A DNA stretch of 64,000 nucleotides, from positions 248,001 through 312,000 of the forward strand of contig NZ_JANQAH010000007.1 of assembly GCF_024707125.1 (NCBI RefSeq), given 5' to 3'. This document shows, in pieces, positions 25,977 through 34,330 of the stretch. The notes under the pieces are model-generated. The model saw nothing but the letters and a program-made list of their open reading frames with translations, did not search any database and was not told where the DNA came from. Within the stretch, counting starts at the first letter, position 1, and every line of letters starts with the position of its first letter. Source of the stretch: Devosia sp. Lineage in GTDB: Bacteria > Pseudomonadota > Alphaproteobacteria > Rhizobiales > Devosiaceae. The translations under genes were made by a program, and so were the position numbers.

Positions 25977-27188
25977 TTATGCCATGGCCTTCTGCAGGTT
26001 CTGGTCGATGGCATCGAGGAAGCCGAGCGTCGAGAGCCACGGCTGATCCGGACCGACGAGCAGGGAAAGATCCTTGGTCATCTTGCCTTCTTCGATCGTG
26101 TCGACGGTGACCTTTTCGAGGGTCGCAGCGAACTTGGCCAGTTCGGCATTGTCGTCGAGCTTGGCGCGGTGTGCGAGGCCACGGGTCCAGGCGAAGATCG
26201 AGGCGGTCGAGTTGGTCGAGGTTTCCTTGCCCTGCTGGTGCTGGCGGTAGTGACGGGTCACGGTGCCGTGGGCAGCTTCGGCTTCGACGATCTTGCCATC
26301 GGGCGTCGCCAGAACCGAGGTCATCAGGCCGAGCGAGCCAAAGCCCTGGGCCACGATGTCGGACTGCACGTCCCCGTCATAGTTCTTGCAAGCCCAGACA
26401 TAGCCACCGGACCACTTGAGGGCCGAAGCGACCATGTCGTCGATCAGGCGGTGTTCGTACCAGATCTTCTTGGCTTCGAACTGTTCCTTGAATTCCTTCT
26501 CGTAGATCTCCTGGAAGATATCCTTGAAGCGGCCGTCATAGGCCTTGAGAATGGTGTTCTTGGTCGACAGGTACACCGGCACGCCGCGGGCGAGACCGTA
26601 GTTGAAGCTCGAATAGGCGAAGTCGCGGATCGAGTCGTCGAGGTTGTACATGGCCATGGCAACACCAGCGCCCGGGGCCTGGAATACTTCGTGCTCGATG
26701 ATCGTGCCGTCTTCACCGGCGAACTTGATGGTCAGCTTGCCCTTGCCGGGGAAGGTGAAGTCGGTGGCGCGGTACTGGTCGCCAAAGGCGTGACGGCCGA
26801 CGATGATCGGCTGGGTCCAGCCGGGAACGAGGCGCGGCACGTTCTTGCAGATGATGGGTTCGCGGAAGATCACGCCGCCGAGGATGTTGCGGATGGTGCC
26901 GTTGGGCGACTTCCACATCTTCTTGAGGCCGAATTCTTCGACGCGCTGCTCATCGGGGGTGATGGTGGCGCACTTGATGCCGACGCCATATTCGCGGATG
27001 GCATTGGCCGAATCCACGGTCACCTGGTCGTTGGTGGCGTCGCGGTTCTGGATCGACAGGTCGTAATACTTGATGTCGAGATCGAGGTAGGGATGGATCA
27101 GCTTGTCCTTGATCGCCTGCCAGATGATGCGGGTCATTTCATCGCCGTCGAGGTCCACCACCGGATTGGCGACTTTGATCTTGCTCAT
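25977..27188 (-). CDS. icd: NADP-dependent isocitrate dehydrogenase
   Basis: Dimeric, eukaryote-like isocitrate dehydrogenase of the citric acid cycle, converting isocitrate to 2-oxoglutarate with NADPH formation; 403 residues. Visible are the start [20 protein letters not shown] (20 residues), the substrate region [12 protein letters not shown], the catalytic Tyr/Lys region and the metal-binding aspartates in [10 protein letters not shown] and [10 protein letters not shown], and [20 protein letters not shown] near the cofactor site. It is the form usual in alphaproteobacteria. It is a single gene with a shared terminator downstream. Confidence 0.97.
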   Translation of the reverse strand: MSKIKVANPVVDLDGDEMTRIIWQAIKDKLIHPYLDLDIKYYDLSIQNRDATNDQVTVDSANAIREYGVGIKCATITPDEQRVEEFGLKKMWKSPNGTIRNILGGVIFREPIICKNVPRLVPGWTQPIIVGRHAFGDQYRATDFTFPGKGKLTIKFAGEDGTIIEHEVFQAPGAGVAMAMYNLDDSIRDFAYSSFNYGLARGVPVYLSTKNTILKAYDGRFKDIFQEIYEKEFKEQFEAKKIWYEHRLIDDMVASALKWSGGYVWACKNYDGDVQSDIVAQGFGSLGLMTSVLATPDGKIVEAEAAHGTVTRHYRQHQQGKETSTNSTASIFAWTRGLAHRAKLDDNAELAKFAATLEKVTVDTIEEGKMTKDLSLLVGPDQPWLSTLGFLDAIDQNLQKAMA

Positions 27189-27307
27189 CGGATAACTCCC
27201 TAAGAATCCTTGGTTTGGCCCCTCGGCCGGTTTCGGTTGCCCCTATAGCATCACACACGAAAAGCGCAAAGACAGGTCGGGCAAGGGGGCATGCCCGCTT
27301 GGTGCCT

Positions 27308-27643
27308 CTATTTTTGCGGCAGAGTTTGGACGAAGCGCAGGCAGCGCTGCAGCCATCGGCTCAGGTCGTCGTCGTCCTCGATCGCATCCCCCGAAACCAC
27401 CACGAAACCGCCCATGCTGCGGCCGCCCATATCCATGATCGAAGCGCCGGGCAGGGCGAGGGCGTCTTCCATTCCGTCCTTGCCGACGCGCGCCAGCATG
27501 CTGCCGTCCTTGAGTGGCGCGACGAGCATATTGCCCTGATGCATGAAGGCGATGCCGCCGAACATTTTCTTCTCAAGGCAATGAACGGGGGCCGGCAACA
27601 GGGCCCGGATGCGTTCGGCCAGTTCGTCGGTCGCCATGCTCAT
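27308..27643 (-). CDS. TfoX/Sxy N-terminal-domain protein
   Basis: Small protein of 111 residues with the TfoX N-terminal fold: KMFGGIAFMHQGNMLVAPLK, then LARVGKDGMEDALALPGA and GGRSMGGFVVV. In gammaproteobacteria Sxy/TfoX controls competence, but the stand-alone N-domain forms common elsewhere have no proven role. ATG at 27643 overlaps the stop of the upstream GFA gene in the ATGA manner, so translation is coupled. A longer in-frame reading exists but would overlap GFA extensively and is unlikely. Confidence 0.8.
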   Translation of the reverse strand: MSMATDELAERIRALLPAPVHCLEKKMFGGIAFMHQGNMLVAPLKDGSMLARVGKDGMEDALALPGASIMDMGGRSMGGFVVVSGDAIEDDDDLSRWLQRCLRFVQTLPQK

Positions 27644-28083
27644 TGATCGCCGTCCCGCCGATAGGTTTCGTGCCAGGGCAGGTGGTCGGCCACCAGATCC
27701 CAGTTCTGGTAGCTGCGGGAAAAGATCAGCTGATTGGGCTTGAACCAGGCGTTGTCGCCGGCAAAAACGCCCACTGGAACGATGCGCAGGGCCGGTGCGC
27801 GGGAGCTTTGCGCAAAAACGGTCGTGCCGCATTCGGGGCAGAAATGACGTGTGAAGGTGGCGCCCGACTCGGCCGGGCGGGAGAACGCCTTGGTCGCGCC
27901 GACGATGCGAAGGGCCTCGGTGTGGAACAGGGCAACCGAGGAATGGCCGGCGCCACTGGTCCGCTGACAGTTTTCGCAGGAGCAGTGGAACATGGACACG
28001 ACGCGTCCATGGACATGAAGCACGATGGCTCCACAGTCGCAGCGGCCGCTCTGGTTGAGTTCGGTGTTGGCTTGGCTGGTCAT
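27640..28083 (-). CDS. GFA-family protein (glutathione-dependent formaldehyde-activating fold)
   Basis: Zinc protein of about 147 residues in the GFA/CENP-V fold. Zinc-site cysteines are visible as RCDCGAIVL, FHCSCENCQRTSGA and HFCPECGTTVF, the full usual set. Despite the family name most members have unknown substrates. The start is placed at ATG 28083; no strong ribosome site is seen and a longer reading is open upstream, so the start is uncertain. It is translationally coupled to the TfoX gene downstream and is divergent from the GNAT gene at 28174. Confidence 0.8.
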   Translation of the reverse strand: MTSQANTELNQSGRCDCGAIVLHVHGRVVSMFHCSCENCQRTSGAGHSSVALFHTEALRIVGATKAFSRPAESGATFTRHFCPECGTTVFAQSSRAPALRIVPVGVFAGDNAWFKPNQLIFSRSYQNWDLVADHLPWHETYRRDGDQ

Positions 28084-28173
28084 GTCAGGAGGCTCGCATG
28101 GGACCCGCGGCGCCGCAAGTCTTGCCAGAAGGCCCGTGGTCGAAGAAACTTCCGCGCCAAAACGGGGAGCCTC

Positions 28174-28737
28174 ATGGGATTTTATCCCGACCTGCCGATC
28201 ATCACGCAACGCCTGACACTTCGTCCGTTCACGCGCGGCGATGTCGATGCCGTTCTGGACTATCGCGGCCGCGAGGATGTGGCGCTCTATCTTTTCGATA
28301 CTGCCCTCAGTCGCGAAGAATGCGCGCTGGCCGTGCAGCAGCGCATCTTGCAGACCAGCTGGTCCGCTGAGGGCGACAAAATTGTCCTCGCGGCAGTACT
28401 GAGTGAGTCTGATACCCTGATCGGTGAATTGTCGCTGATCTGGCGGTCAGAAGACGCGAGGCAGGGCGAAATCGGCTGGATTTTTCATCCGGATCATCAC
28501 GGACGGGGTTATGCGACGGAGGCAGCCAGCGCGCTTCTCGACCTCGGCTTTCAAGGCGCTGATCTGCATCGCATTTTTGCCCGCTGCGACGCGCGCAACG
28601 CGTCCTCGTGGCGCCTGATGGAACGGTTGGGCATGCGACGCGAGGCACATTTTCGCGAGCACGCGCTGTTCAAGGGTGGATGGGACGAGGAATTCGTCTA
28701 TGCTGTGCTTCGTCGCGAATGGCGTACCGGCGGTTGA
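28174..28737 (+). CDS. GNAT acetyltransferase, RimJ-like (copy 1)
   Basis: N-acetyltransferase of the RimJ/RimL group, 187 residues, acting on amino groups of proteins or small molecules using acetyl-CoA. It has the N-terminal strand ITQRLTLRPFTRGDVDAVL, the acetyl-CoA loop HPDHHGRGYATEAASALLD and the C-terminal RIFARCDARNASSWRLMERL. GGGGAG stands four bases before the start. The last 60 residues closely resemble those of the gene at 28985, so the two are paralogues. Substrate unknown. Confidence 0.88.
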   Translation: MGFYPDLPIITQRLTLRPFTRGDVDAVLDYRGREDVALYLFDTALSREECALAVQQRILQTSWSAEGDKIVLAAVLSESDTLIGELSLIWRSEDARQGEIGWIFHPDHHGRGYATEAASALLDLGFQGADLHRIFARCDARNASSWRLMERLGMRREAHFREHALFKGGWDEEFVYAVLRREWRTGG

Positions 28738-28769
28738 GCCGTAGTCGATTATCGCGTTTTCCCCCAAGC

Positions 28770-28835
28770 ATGCCTCCCGAAAGTGGGTGTCGGTTTCGGG
28801 ACCAATGACATGCGCAAAAACGAGTTAGTAGCGCC
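28770..28835. repeat. Intergenic element resembling a common Rhizobiales repeat
   Basis: The stretch has the style of short intergenic elements I recall in many Rhizobiales genomes: a CCGAAAGTGGG core, a GTCGGTTTCGG arm, and then ACATGCGCAAAAACGA. It fills the middle of the 247-base gap between the two acetyltransferase genes. This is from memory and not from a comparison within the window. Confidence 0.35.
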
Positions 28836-28984
28836 CGAGTCCTGCCCATTGGCGGACGCGCGAAGCTGCTTGTTCCGTCGCTTTTGAAGTACAAATTTCA
28901 CGAAGGATAGCAGGAACTTCCAACCCGGCGTGCCGTTGTCTGCGGAGAGTGTTCAAACAGCTTTACCGAGGGGCGTTGACCATC

Positions 28985-29581
28985 ATGACTGGACTGCAAT
29001 TTCCTTTGGCTACAGACCGTCTGGAACTGCGGCATTTCGAGCGCGCTGATGTCGCGCTTGTCGGCCGCTATCACATGCTGCCCGCGGTGCAGCGCTATCT
29101 CGTTCGACCCACGCGATATCAGGAAGATGTCGCCGCCGCTGTCGAAATCATGCGCGGCCAGGTCTGCCTGCAGCGTCCTGGCGATACGCTGACGCTCGCC
29201 ATGCAGCGCAAGGGCGACAAGGCGGTGCTTGGGCATGTGTCGCTGCATTGGTCAGATGCCACGGCCGGGCAGGGCGAACTGCTTTTCGCCATTGATCCCG
29301 CCTATGCAGGCGGCGGCTTTCTCACCGAAGCGCTGACGGCAATGCTCGATCTTGCCTTTGGACATTACGGTATTCATCGTGTCTTCGTGCGCTGCGACGG
29401 GCGCAATCATCACTCGGCAAAGCTGATGCAAAAACTCGGCATGCGGCTCGAGGCGCATTATCGCGAGCATGCCCTGTTCCAGGGGGAATGGGACGAAGAA
29501 TTGCACTTCGCCATTCTCGACCGCGAATGGCAGGCTACTTCCAAGGTGCATCCGCTGCCGCTGCGTGATCGGGTGGCCTGA
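28985..29581 (+). CDS. GNAT acetyltransferase, RimJ-like (copy 2)
   Basis: Second RimJ/RimL-type acetyltransferase, 198 residues, with ATDRLELRHFERADVALV at the N-terminus and RVFVRCDGRNHHSAKLMQKL at the C-terminus. The acetyl-CoA loop reads DPAYAGGGFLTEALTAML, with AGGG where the other copy has GRGY; the usual Q/RxxGxG/A pattern is therefore weakened (A-G-G-G-F). ATG at 28985 is preferred; an in-frame GTG at 28949 is also possible. It is a diverged tandem paralogue of the gene at 28174. Confidence 0.85.
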   Translation: MTGLQFPLATDRLELRHFERADVALVGRYHMLPAVQRYLVRPTRYQEDVAAAVEIMRGQVCLQRPGDTLTLAMQRKGDKAVLGHVSLHWSDATAGQGELLFAIDPAYAGGGFLTEALTAMLDLAFGHYGIHRVFVRCDGRNHHSAKLMQKLGMRLEAHYREHALFQGEWDEELHFAILDREWQATSKVHPLPLRDRVA

Positions 29582-29777
29582 CCTCACGCGCGCGTAATGA
29601 TTATCGTGTTCTGATCAGCCCGCCATAGGGAGAAATTGCATGGCTGGCCTGCATTTGTGATGCATGCCAGAGGTTTGGTTGATCTACTGACGATGAGACG
29701 TTTTTCTTCAAATGCATGGTTCGAGGGGGCCAGGCACAGGCAGGACGGCTCACGTTAAACGCGTCAGTAGGCCCCTC

Positions 29778-31217
29778 ATGTTCTCACTACCAACGACGCC
29801 CTCAGTGGGCGGCTCGCCTCAAACCATCGGCACCAATCGGGTGCGGCTGGTTTTCCTTGTTGCCATAGTTATTTGCGCCGCCGCCCTTGCTGGCGTCTAT
29901 TCGCGTCCCGTGGAGTTCCTGGCCATGTTCTGGCCGGCGAATTCAATCCTGGCGGGGCTGCTCGTTCGCGCACGGCAATCGAACAGGCTGTTGGTTCTGG
30001 TTGGAGCGCTGCTCGGCTATCAGGCAGCCGGCTTTGTTGCCGGTGACCCCGCCTGGCTGGGGCTGCAAATGACCGCGGCAAACATGATCGGTGCCGTGGC
30101 CTTTGCTTTCGTCTTCTGTTCGCTGGAGACGCAGGACCGCGACCTGACGCGCGTGCGGGCTGTCCTTTCATTCATTGGCAGCGCGATCGTCGCTGCGGCT
30201 GTCGCCGGCGTGGCGGGTGGCCCCGCTTGGGTCAGCGTGGGCGATGGCGACTACTTCGACGGCTGGCGCACCTGGTTTTCGTCGGAGCTGATGAACTATC
30301 TGGTATTGTTACCGGGCATCCTGGCATTACCCTGGCCCTTGCCGCGTCCCCGCTTCAGGGGCTGGAACGCGCTGCTGCGTCATCCAGTGGTGCCGCCGGC
30401 CATCGCGCTTTTGGCGAGCGCAGGGTTCGGGATTCTGATCCTAAACCCCATTGCCATCGTCTTCCCGGTGCCGGCCCTGATCTGGTGCGCGCTCGTCGTG
30501 CCCCTGCCGCTCACCTGTTTCCTGGTGCTCCTCTACTCCGGCGCAACAATGTTTGCCGTCAAACTCGGCGTTTATGGTCTCGGGGCGAATGGGCTCAGCG
30601 ATGAACTGATTGCCGCCGTTCAACTCGGCGTCGCGATGATCGCTCTGGGGCCGGTGCTGGTCGCCAGTGCCACTGCGGACCGCCGTCGACAGTTTGCCGA
30701 AATAGAGCGTGCTGCAACTTACGACAGCCTCACCGATGCTCTCAATCGCGGTACCTTCCTGCGCGAGGCCGAGAATGTGCTCGCAAGGCTCAGGGATGCA
30801 CGGCAGCCGGTTTCCGTCATTCTGTTCGATGTCGACCACTTCAAGCGCGTGAACGACGCCTTTGGGCATGCGGCCGGCGACCTGGCGCTGGTCTCGCTTT
30901 CTGCGGTGGTGCGTGCCTCGATCCGCAACGGTGACATGTTCGGCCGGCTGGGCGGCGAAGAGTTTTCGCTGCTGTTGCCCGGCGCGGGCTCGCAGGAAGC
31001 GCAGGCCGTGGCCAACAGGCTGCGCCGTCAGGTCGAGCGCATGCAGACAGCATTGCCTGGTGGCGAAGTCCTCGAGCTGACCGTCAGCATCGGCGTGGCC
31101 ACCTCGCCGATGGCTCTGGTGCCAATGTCCGAAATGCTTTCGTTCGCAGATCAGACCATGTATGAGGCCAAACATGCGGGCCGCAATCGGGTGGAGTTTG
31201 TCGAAATGCCCGCCTGA
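29778..31217 (+). CDS. Membrane diguanylate cyclase (MASE1-like sensor + GGDEF)
   Basis: Makes cyclic di-GMP from two GTP, promoting surface attachment and reducing motility. About 479 residues. The first 300 hold eight or so hydrophobic helices with MASE1-like features (FWPANSILAGLLVRAR, GDPAWLGLQMTAANMIGAVA). The catalytic domain has LTDALNRGTFL, FDVDHFKRVNDAFGHAAGD and the active site GGEEF near residue 392. The inhibitory RxxD site (RNGD) lies five residues before it, so product feedback is expected. An in-frame ATG at 29712 would add 22 residues but has no ribosome site. Confidence 0.88.
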   Translation: MFSLPTTPSVGGSPQTIGTNRVRLVFLVAIVICAAALAGVYSRPVEFLAMFWPANSILAGLLVRARQSNRLLVLVGALLGYQAAGFVAGDPAWLGLQMTAANMIGAVAFAFVFCSLETQDRDLTRVRAVLSFIGSAIVAAAVAGVAGGPAWVSVGDGDYFDGWRTWFSSELMNYLVLLPGILALPWPLPRPRFRGWNALLRHPVVPPAIALLASAGFGILILNPIAIVFPVPALIWCALVVPLPLTCFLVLLYSGATMFAVKLGVYGLGANGLSDELIAAVQLGVAMIALGPVLVASATADRRRQFAEIERAATYDSLTDALNRGTFLREAENVLARLRDARQPVSVILFDVDHFKRVNDAFGHAAGDLALVSLSAVVRASIRNGDMFGRLGGEEFSLLLPGAGSQEAQAVANRLRRQVERMQTALPGGEVLELTVSIGVATSPMALVPMSEMLSFADQTMYEAKHAGRNRVEFVEMPA

Positions 31218-31236
31218 CGCAAGAAGAGACAAGCAC

Positions 31237-32049
31237 ATGGCCGGTACGGATCGATCGCTGGAACCTACTCTCGGGGCATGCCCTGCGATCATCCTGTGTG
31301 AGCCGCAACTTGGCGAAAACATCGGTACTACCGCGCGCGCCATGGCCAATTTCGGCCTTTGGGATCTGCGCCTCGTGCGCCCTCGCGATGGCTGGCCCAA
31401 TGAGAAGGCCGTAGCCGCCGCCTCGCGCGCCGATCACGTGCTGGAACGGGTTCGCGTCTTCGAAACGCTCGAAGAGGCGATTGCCGATCTCAAGCTCGTC
31501 TATGCAACGACCGCCAGGTCGCGCGATATGCAGAAGGAAGTGCTGGGCCCCGAGGAAGCCTCCATCAAGATGGCCCAGCATATTGCCGCAGGGCAGGGCG
31601 CTGGTCTCCTGTTCGGGCGCGAGCGCTGGGGCCTCCTCAATGACGAGGTCGCCATGTCCGACGCCATCGTCACGCTGCCGGTCGAGCCGGCCTTTGCCTC
31701 GCTCAACATCGCTCAGGCCGTGTTGCTGATGTCCTATGAATGGCGCCGGCACGGCGGGGCCGGAACGGCCTTGCCGTTCAGCGAGGGGCTCGATGAGGCA
31801 GCGCCGCGAGAGGAACTCACTGGGCTCTTCGAACACCTCGAAGGCGTGCTGGACCAGACCGGCTTTTTCACCACGCCCGACAAGCGCCCCAGCATGGTCA
31901 ACAACCTGCGCACAGCTCTGACCCGTGGCCGGTTCACCAGCCAGGAAATCCGGACGCTGCGCGGGGTCATCTCGTCCATCGACCGGCGCCACCAGCGGCC
32001 GAATCCCAATCGGCAGAAGCCCGCAACCGACAAACCAGCTACGGAATAA
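31237..32049 (+). CDS. trmJ: RNA 2'-O-methyltransferase, TrmJ-like
   Basis: SPOUT-class methyltransferase of the TrmH/TrmJ family, about 270 residues, which methylates a ribose in the anticodon loop of tRNAs using S-adenosylmethionine. Visible are ILCEPQLGENIGTTARAMAN (motif 1, Asn/Glu/Arg), LLFGRERWGLLNDEV (motif 2) and SLNIAQAVLLMSYEW (motif 3), the knot-forming segments. The C-terminal extension of 80 residues fits TrmJ. The start at 31237 follows AAGAGAC. It lies 19 bases after the diguanylate cyclase gene. Confidence 0.85.
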   Translation: MAGTDRSLEPTLGACPAIILCEPQLGENIGTTARAMANFGLWDLRLVRPRDGWPNEKAVAAASRADHVLERVRVFETLEEAIADLKLVYATTARSRDMQKEVLGPEEASIKMAQHIAAGQGAGLLFGRERWGLLNDEVAMSDAIVTLPVEPAFASLNIAQAVLLMSYEWRRHGGAGTALPFSEGLDEAAPREELTGLFEHLEGVLDQTGFFTTPDKRPSMVNNLRTALTRGRFTSQEIRTLRGVISSIDRRHQRPNPNRQKPATDKPATE

Positions 32050-32118
32050 GCCCTGGCGAACCGTTCGGTACGATTCCGCCTTTGACCTTGCTGCGGCAAA
32101 GTGTCATGCCGGGGCATC

Positions 32119-33357
32119 ATGAGCACGCCCCAGCCCACAGAGCCGTCGAAACTCGCCTTCACCTATATCGGTTTCCGCTTTTTCTGGCTCACCACGCTGC
32201 TGGTGAGCTTTGCGGTCCAGATCATGTCGGTGTCCATCGCCTGGCAGATTTATGACGTTACCGGCAACGCCTTCCTGCTGGGGCTGGTGGGGCTCTGCCT
32301 GTTCCTGCCGGCGCTGCTGCTGATCCTGGTCACGGGGCTGACGGCGGATCGCTTCAATCGCCGCGGCATCATGGCGATCTGCCTTTCGGTCGAGCTGATC
32401 TGTGCACTGGCGTTCCTGACGCTGGTCAATGCCGAAGCGCATGAGGTCTGGCCGATTTTCGTTGTGCTGATCTTCCTCGGTACGGCCCGCGCCTTCTGGG
32501 GGCCGGCCGCGCAGTCGCTGGCGCCCAATCTGGTGCCACCCCAGGCTCTCTCCAACGCCATTACCGTCAATGCCTCTGCCTGGCAGTTTGCCTCGATCAC
32601 GGGGCCGGCGGCCGGTGGCCTGCTCTATGGCATCTCGCCGACCTTTGCCTTTGGCACCGGCGCGGTGCTACTGCTCTGCGCTGTCGTGACGGTGCTGTTG
32701 ATCCCCAAGCCCGTACAGCGCGAGTCGCATCAGGCGACGAGCCTTGAAACCATCTTTGGCGGCTTCCGCTATATCTTCTCGAACAAGGTCGTCCTTGGCG
32801 CCATCTCACTCGATATGTTCGCGGTGCTGATGGGAGGGGCCGTGGCGCTGCTGCCGGTCTATACCAAGGACATCCTGCATGCCGGCCCGGTTGAACTCGG
32901 GCTGCTGCGCGCTGCGCCGGGCATTGGCGCCATTCTCATGGCACTCTACCTGACCCGCTTCCCGGTGCGCGACCACGCCGGCAAGATCCTGTTTCTGTTC
33001 GTCGGCCTGTTCGGCGCCTTCACGGTGATTTTCGGTTTTTCGACGACTGTCTGGCTGTCCATTCCCGCCCTTGCGCTGGTTGGCGCCTCGGACATGGTCA
33101 GCGTCACCATCCGCGAAACCATCATGCAGCTTTGGACGCCCGAAGAGGTCCGCGGCCGCGTCAATGCGGTCAATTCGGTGTTCATCGGCGCCTCGAACGA
33201 ACTGGGCGAATTCCGCGCCGGCACAGTGGCGCATCTGCTTGGTCCGGTGCCCGCAGTGGTCATCGGCGGCTTCGGCGCGATGATCGTTGCAGTCGTCTGG
33301 AGCCGCATCTTCCCGCAGCTGCGCGAACAGCGGCATATCGACAAGCGAATGGCCTAG
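32119..33357 (+). CDS. MFS transporter, EntS/MFS_3-like
   Basis: Secondary transporter of 412 residues with twelve hydrophobic helices. The loop LTADRFNRRGIM between helices 2 and 3 is the family's conserved basic motif, and the second-half loop reads RFPVRDHAG. Overall pattern (DVTGNAFLLGLVGLC, FLGTARAFWGPAAQSLAPN, RGRVNAVNSVFIGASNELGEF) fits the MFS_3 group that exports siderophores and drugs. Substrate unknown. It follows trmJ by 69 bases and precedes rpsD, which has its own promoter. Confidence 0.88.
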   Translation: MSTPQPTEPSKLAFTYIGFRFFWLTTLLVSFAVQIMSVSIAWQIYDVTGNAFLLGLVGLCLFLPALLLILVTGLTADRFNRRGIMAICLSVELICALAFLTLVNAEAHEVWPIFVVLIFLGTARAFWGPAAQSLAPNLVPPQALSNAITVNASAWQFASITGPAAGGLLYGISPTFAFGTGAVLLLCAVVTVLLIPKPVQRESHQATSLETIFGGFRYIFSNKVVLGAISLDMFAVLMGGAVALLPVYTKDILHAGPVELGLLRAAPGIGAILMALYLTRFPVRDHAGKILFLFVGLFGAFTVIFGFSTTVWLSIPALALVGASDMVSVTIRETIMQLWTPEEVRGRVNAVNSVFIGASNELGEFRAGTVAHLLGPVPAVVIGGFGAMIVAVVWSRIFPQLREQRHIDKRMA

Positions 33358-33374
33358 AAAACCGGGCCTTTGGC

Positions 33375-33403
33375 TTGACTTGATGGCACTTGGACACTAT
33401 CAA
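33375..33403 (+). promoter_or_regulatory. Candidate sigma-70-type promoter for rpsD
   Basis: TTGACT at 33375-33380 and TATCAA at 33398-33403 with a 17-base spacer, 129 bases upstream of the rpsD start. Fits a housekeeping promoter with a long leader. Confidence 0.5.
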
Positions 33404-33532
33404 GCGCCCACCTATCCGGCCTTCGGGTCTATAGGCGCACCCGGGATCTCCTGAATTTTTAGGAATCTGTCGGCTCTTGGCGACAAGGGCAAAGGAGGGC
33501 GCGATCCATTCTAACAAAGAAAGGGATACGCG

Positions 33533-34150
33533 ATGTCGAAGCGTCATTCTGTAAAGTACAAGATTGACCGCCGTCTTGGCGAAAACATCTGGGGCCGTCC
33601 GAAGTCCCCTCTCAACGCACGTGCCTATGGCCCCGGCCAGCACGGTCAGCGTCGTAAGGGCAAGCTTTCGGACTACGGTCTGCAGCTGCGCGCCAAGCAG
33701 AAGCTGAAGGGCTATTATGGCTCGATCACCGAAAAGGGTTTCCGTCGTCTTTATGACGAAGCCAACCGCCGTAAGGGCGACACTGGCGAAAACCTGATCG
33801 GTCTGCTCGAAAGCCGCCTGGACGCCATCGTCTACCGTGCAAAGTTCGTTGCCACCGTCTTCGCCGCCCGTCAGTTCGTGTCCCACGGCCACGTTCTCGT
33901 CAACGGCAAGCGCGTGAACATTCCGTCCTACCAGGTCAAGGTCGGCGACAAGATCGAAGTGCGTGAACGCTCCAAGCAGCTCACCGTCGTTCTCGAAGCC
34001 GTCCAGCTCGCCGAACGCGATGTGCCGGATTACGTGGAAGTCGACCACAACAAGCTGGTTGCCACTTTCGCCCGCGTGCCCGCTCTGTCGGACGTGCCGT
34101 ACCCGGTCCAGATGGAACCGAACCTCGTCGTCGAATTCTACTCGCGCTAA
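33533..34150 (+). CDS. rpsD: 30S ribosomal protein S4
   Basis: Primary 16S rRNA-binding ribosomal protein, 205 residues. Starts [20 protein letters not shown], contains the S4 RNA-binding domain ([16 protein letters not shown] and [20 protein letters not shown]) and the C-terminal [16 protein letters not shown]. It is not in a ribosomal operon here: it is a single gene with its own promoter and terminator, which is common in alphaproteobacteria. Codon use is strongly biased, as expected for high expression. AAGAAAGGGA precedes the start. Confidence 0.98.
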   Translation: MSKRHSVKYKIDRRLGENIWGRPKSPLNARAYGPGQHGQRRKGKLSDYGLQLRAKQKLKGYYGSITEKGFRRLYDEANRRKGDTGENLIGLLESRLDAIVYRAKFVATVFAARQFVSHGHVLVNGKRVNIPSYQVKVGDKIEVRERSKQLTVVLEAVQLAERDVPDYVEVDHNKLVATFARVPALSDVPYPVQMEPNLVVEFYSR

Positions 34151-34170
34151 GCGAAACGAGTTTGAAACTG

Positions 34171-34199
34171 AAAGGCCGCCCCTCGGGGCGGCCTTTTTT
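34171..34199 (+). terminator. rpsD terminator
   Basis: GC-rich hairpin with arms AAAGGCCGCCCC and GGGGCGGCCTTT and a two-base apex, then a run of T. A strong Rho-independent terminator 20 bases after rpsD. Confidence 0.92.
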
Positions 34200-34233
34200 G
34201 TTTTGGGGCTTACACACCAGCCCCCCAACCGTC

Positions 34234-34304
34234 GTCATTGCCGGGCTTGTCCCGGCAATCCATCTCGCCTCCGCTGGGACCACCGGGACAAGCCCGGTGG
34301 TGAC
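34234..34304. repeat. REP-like inverted repeat, GTCATTGCCGGG type
   Basis: Left arm GTCATTGCCGGG...CCCGGCAAT and right arm ACCACCGGGACAAGCCCGGT ending GTGGTGAC form a larger inverted repeat, each arm being a hairpin. The left arm is repeated at 13938. It lies between rpsD and the convergent sbmA/bacA-like gene. Confidence 0.75.
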
Positions 34305-34330
34305 GATATCGGTTAGCAGGCCGCTCGCGA

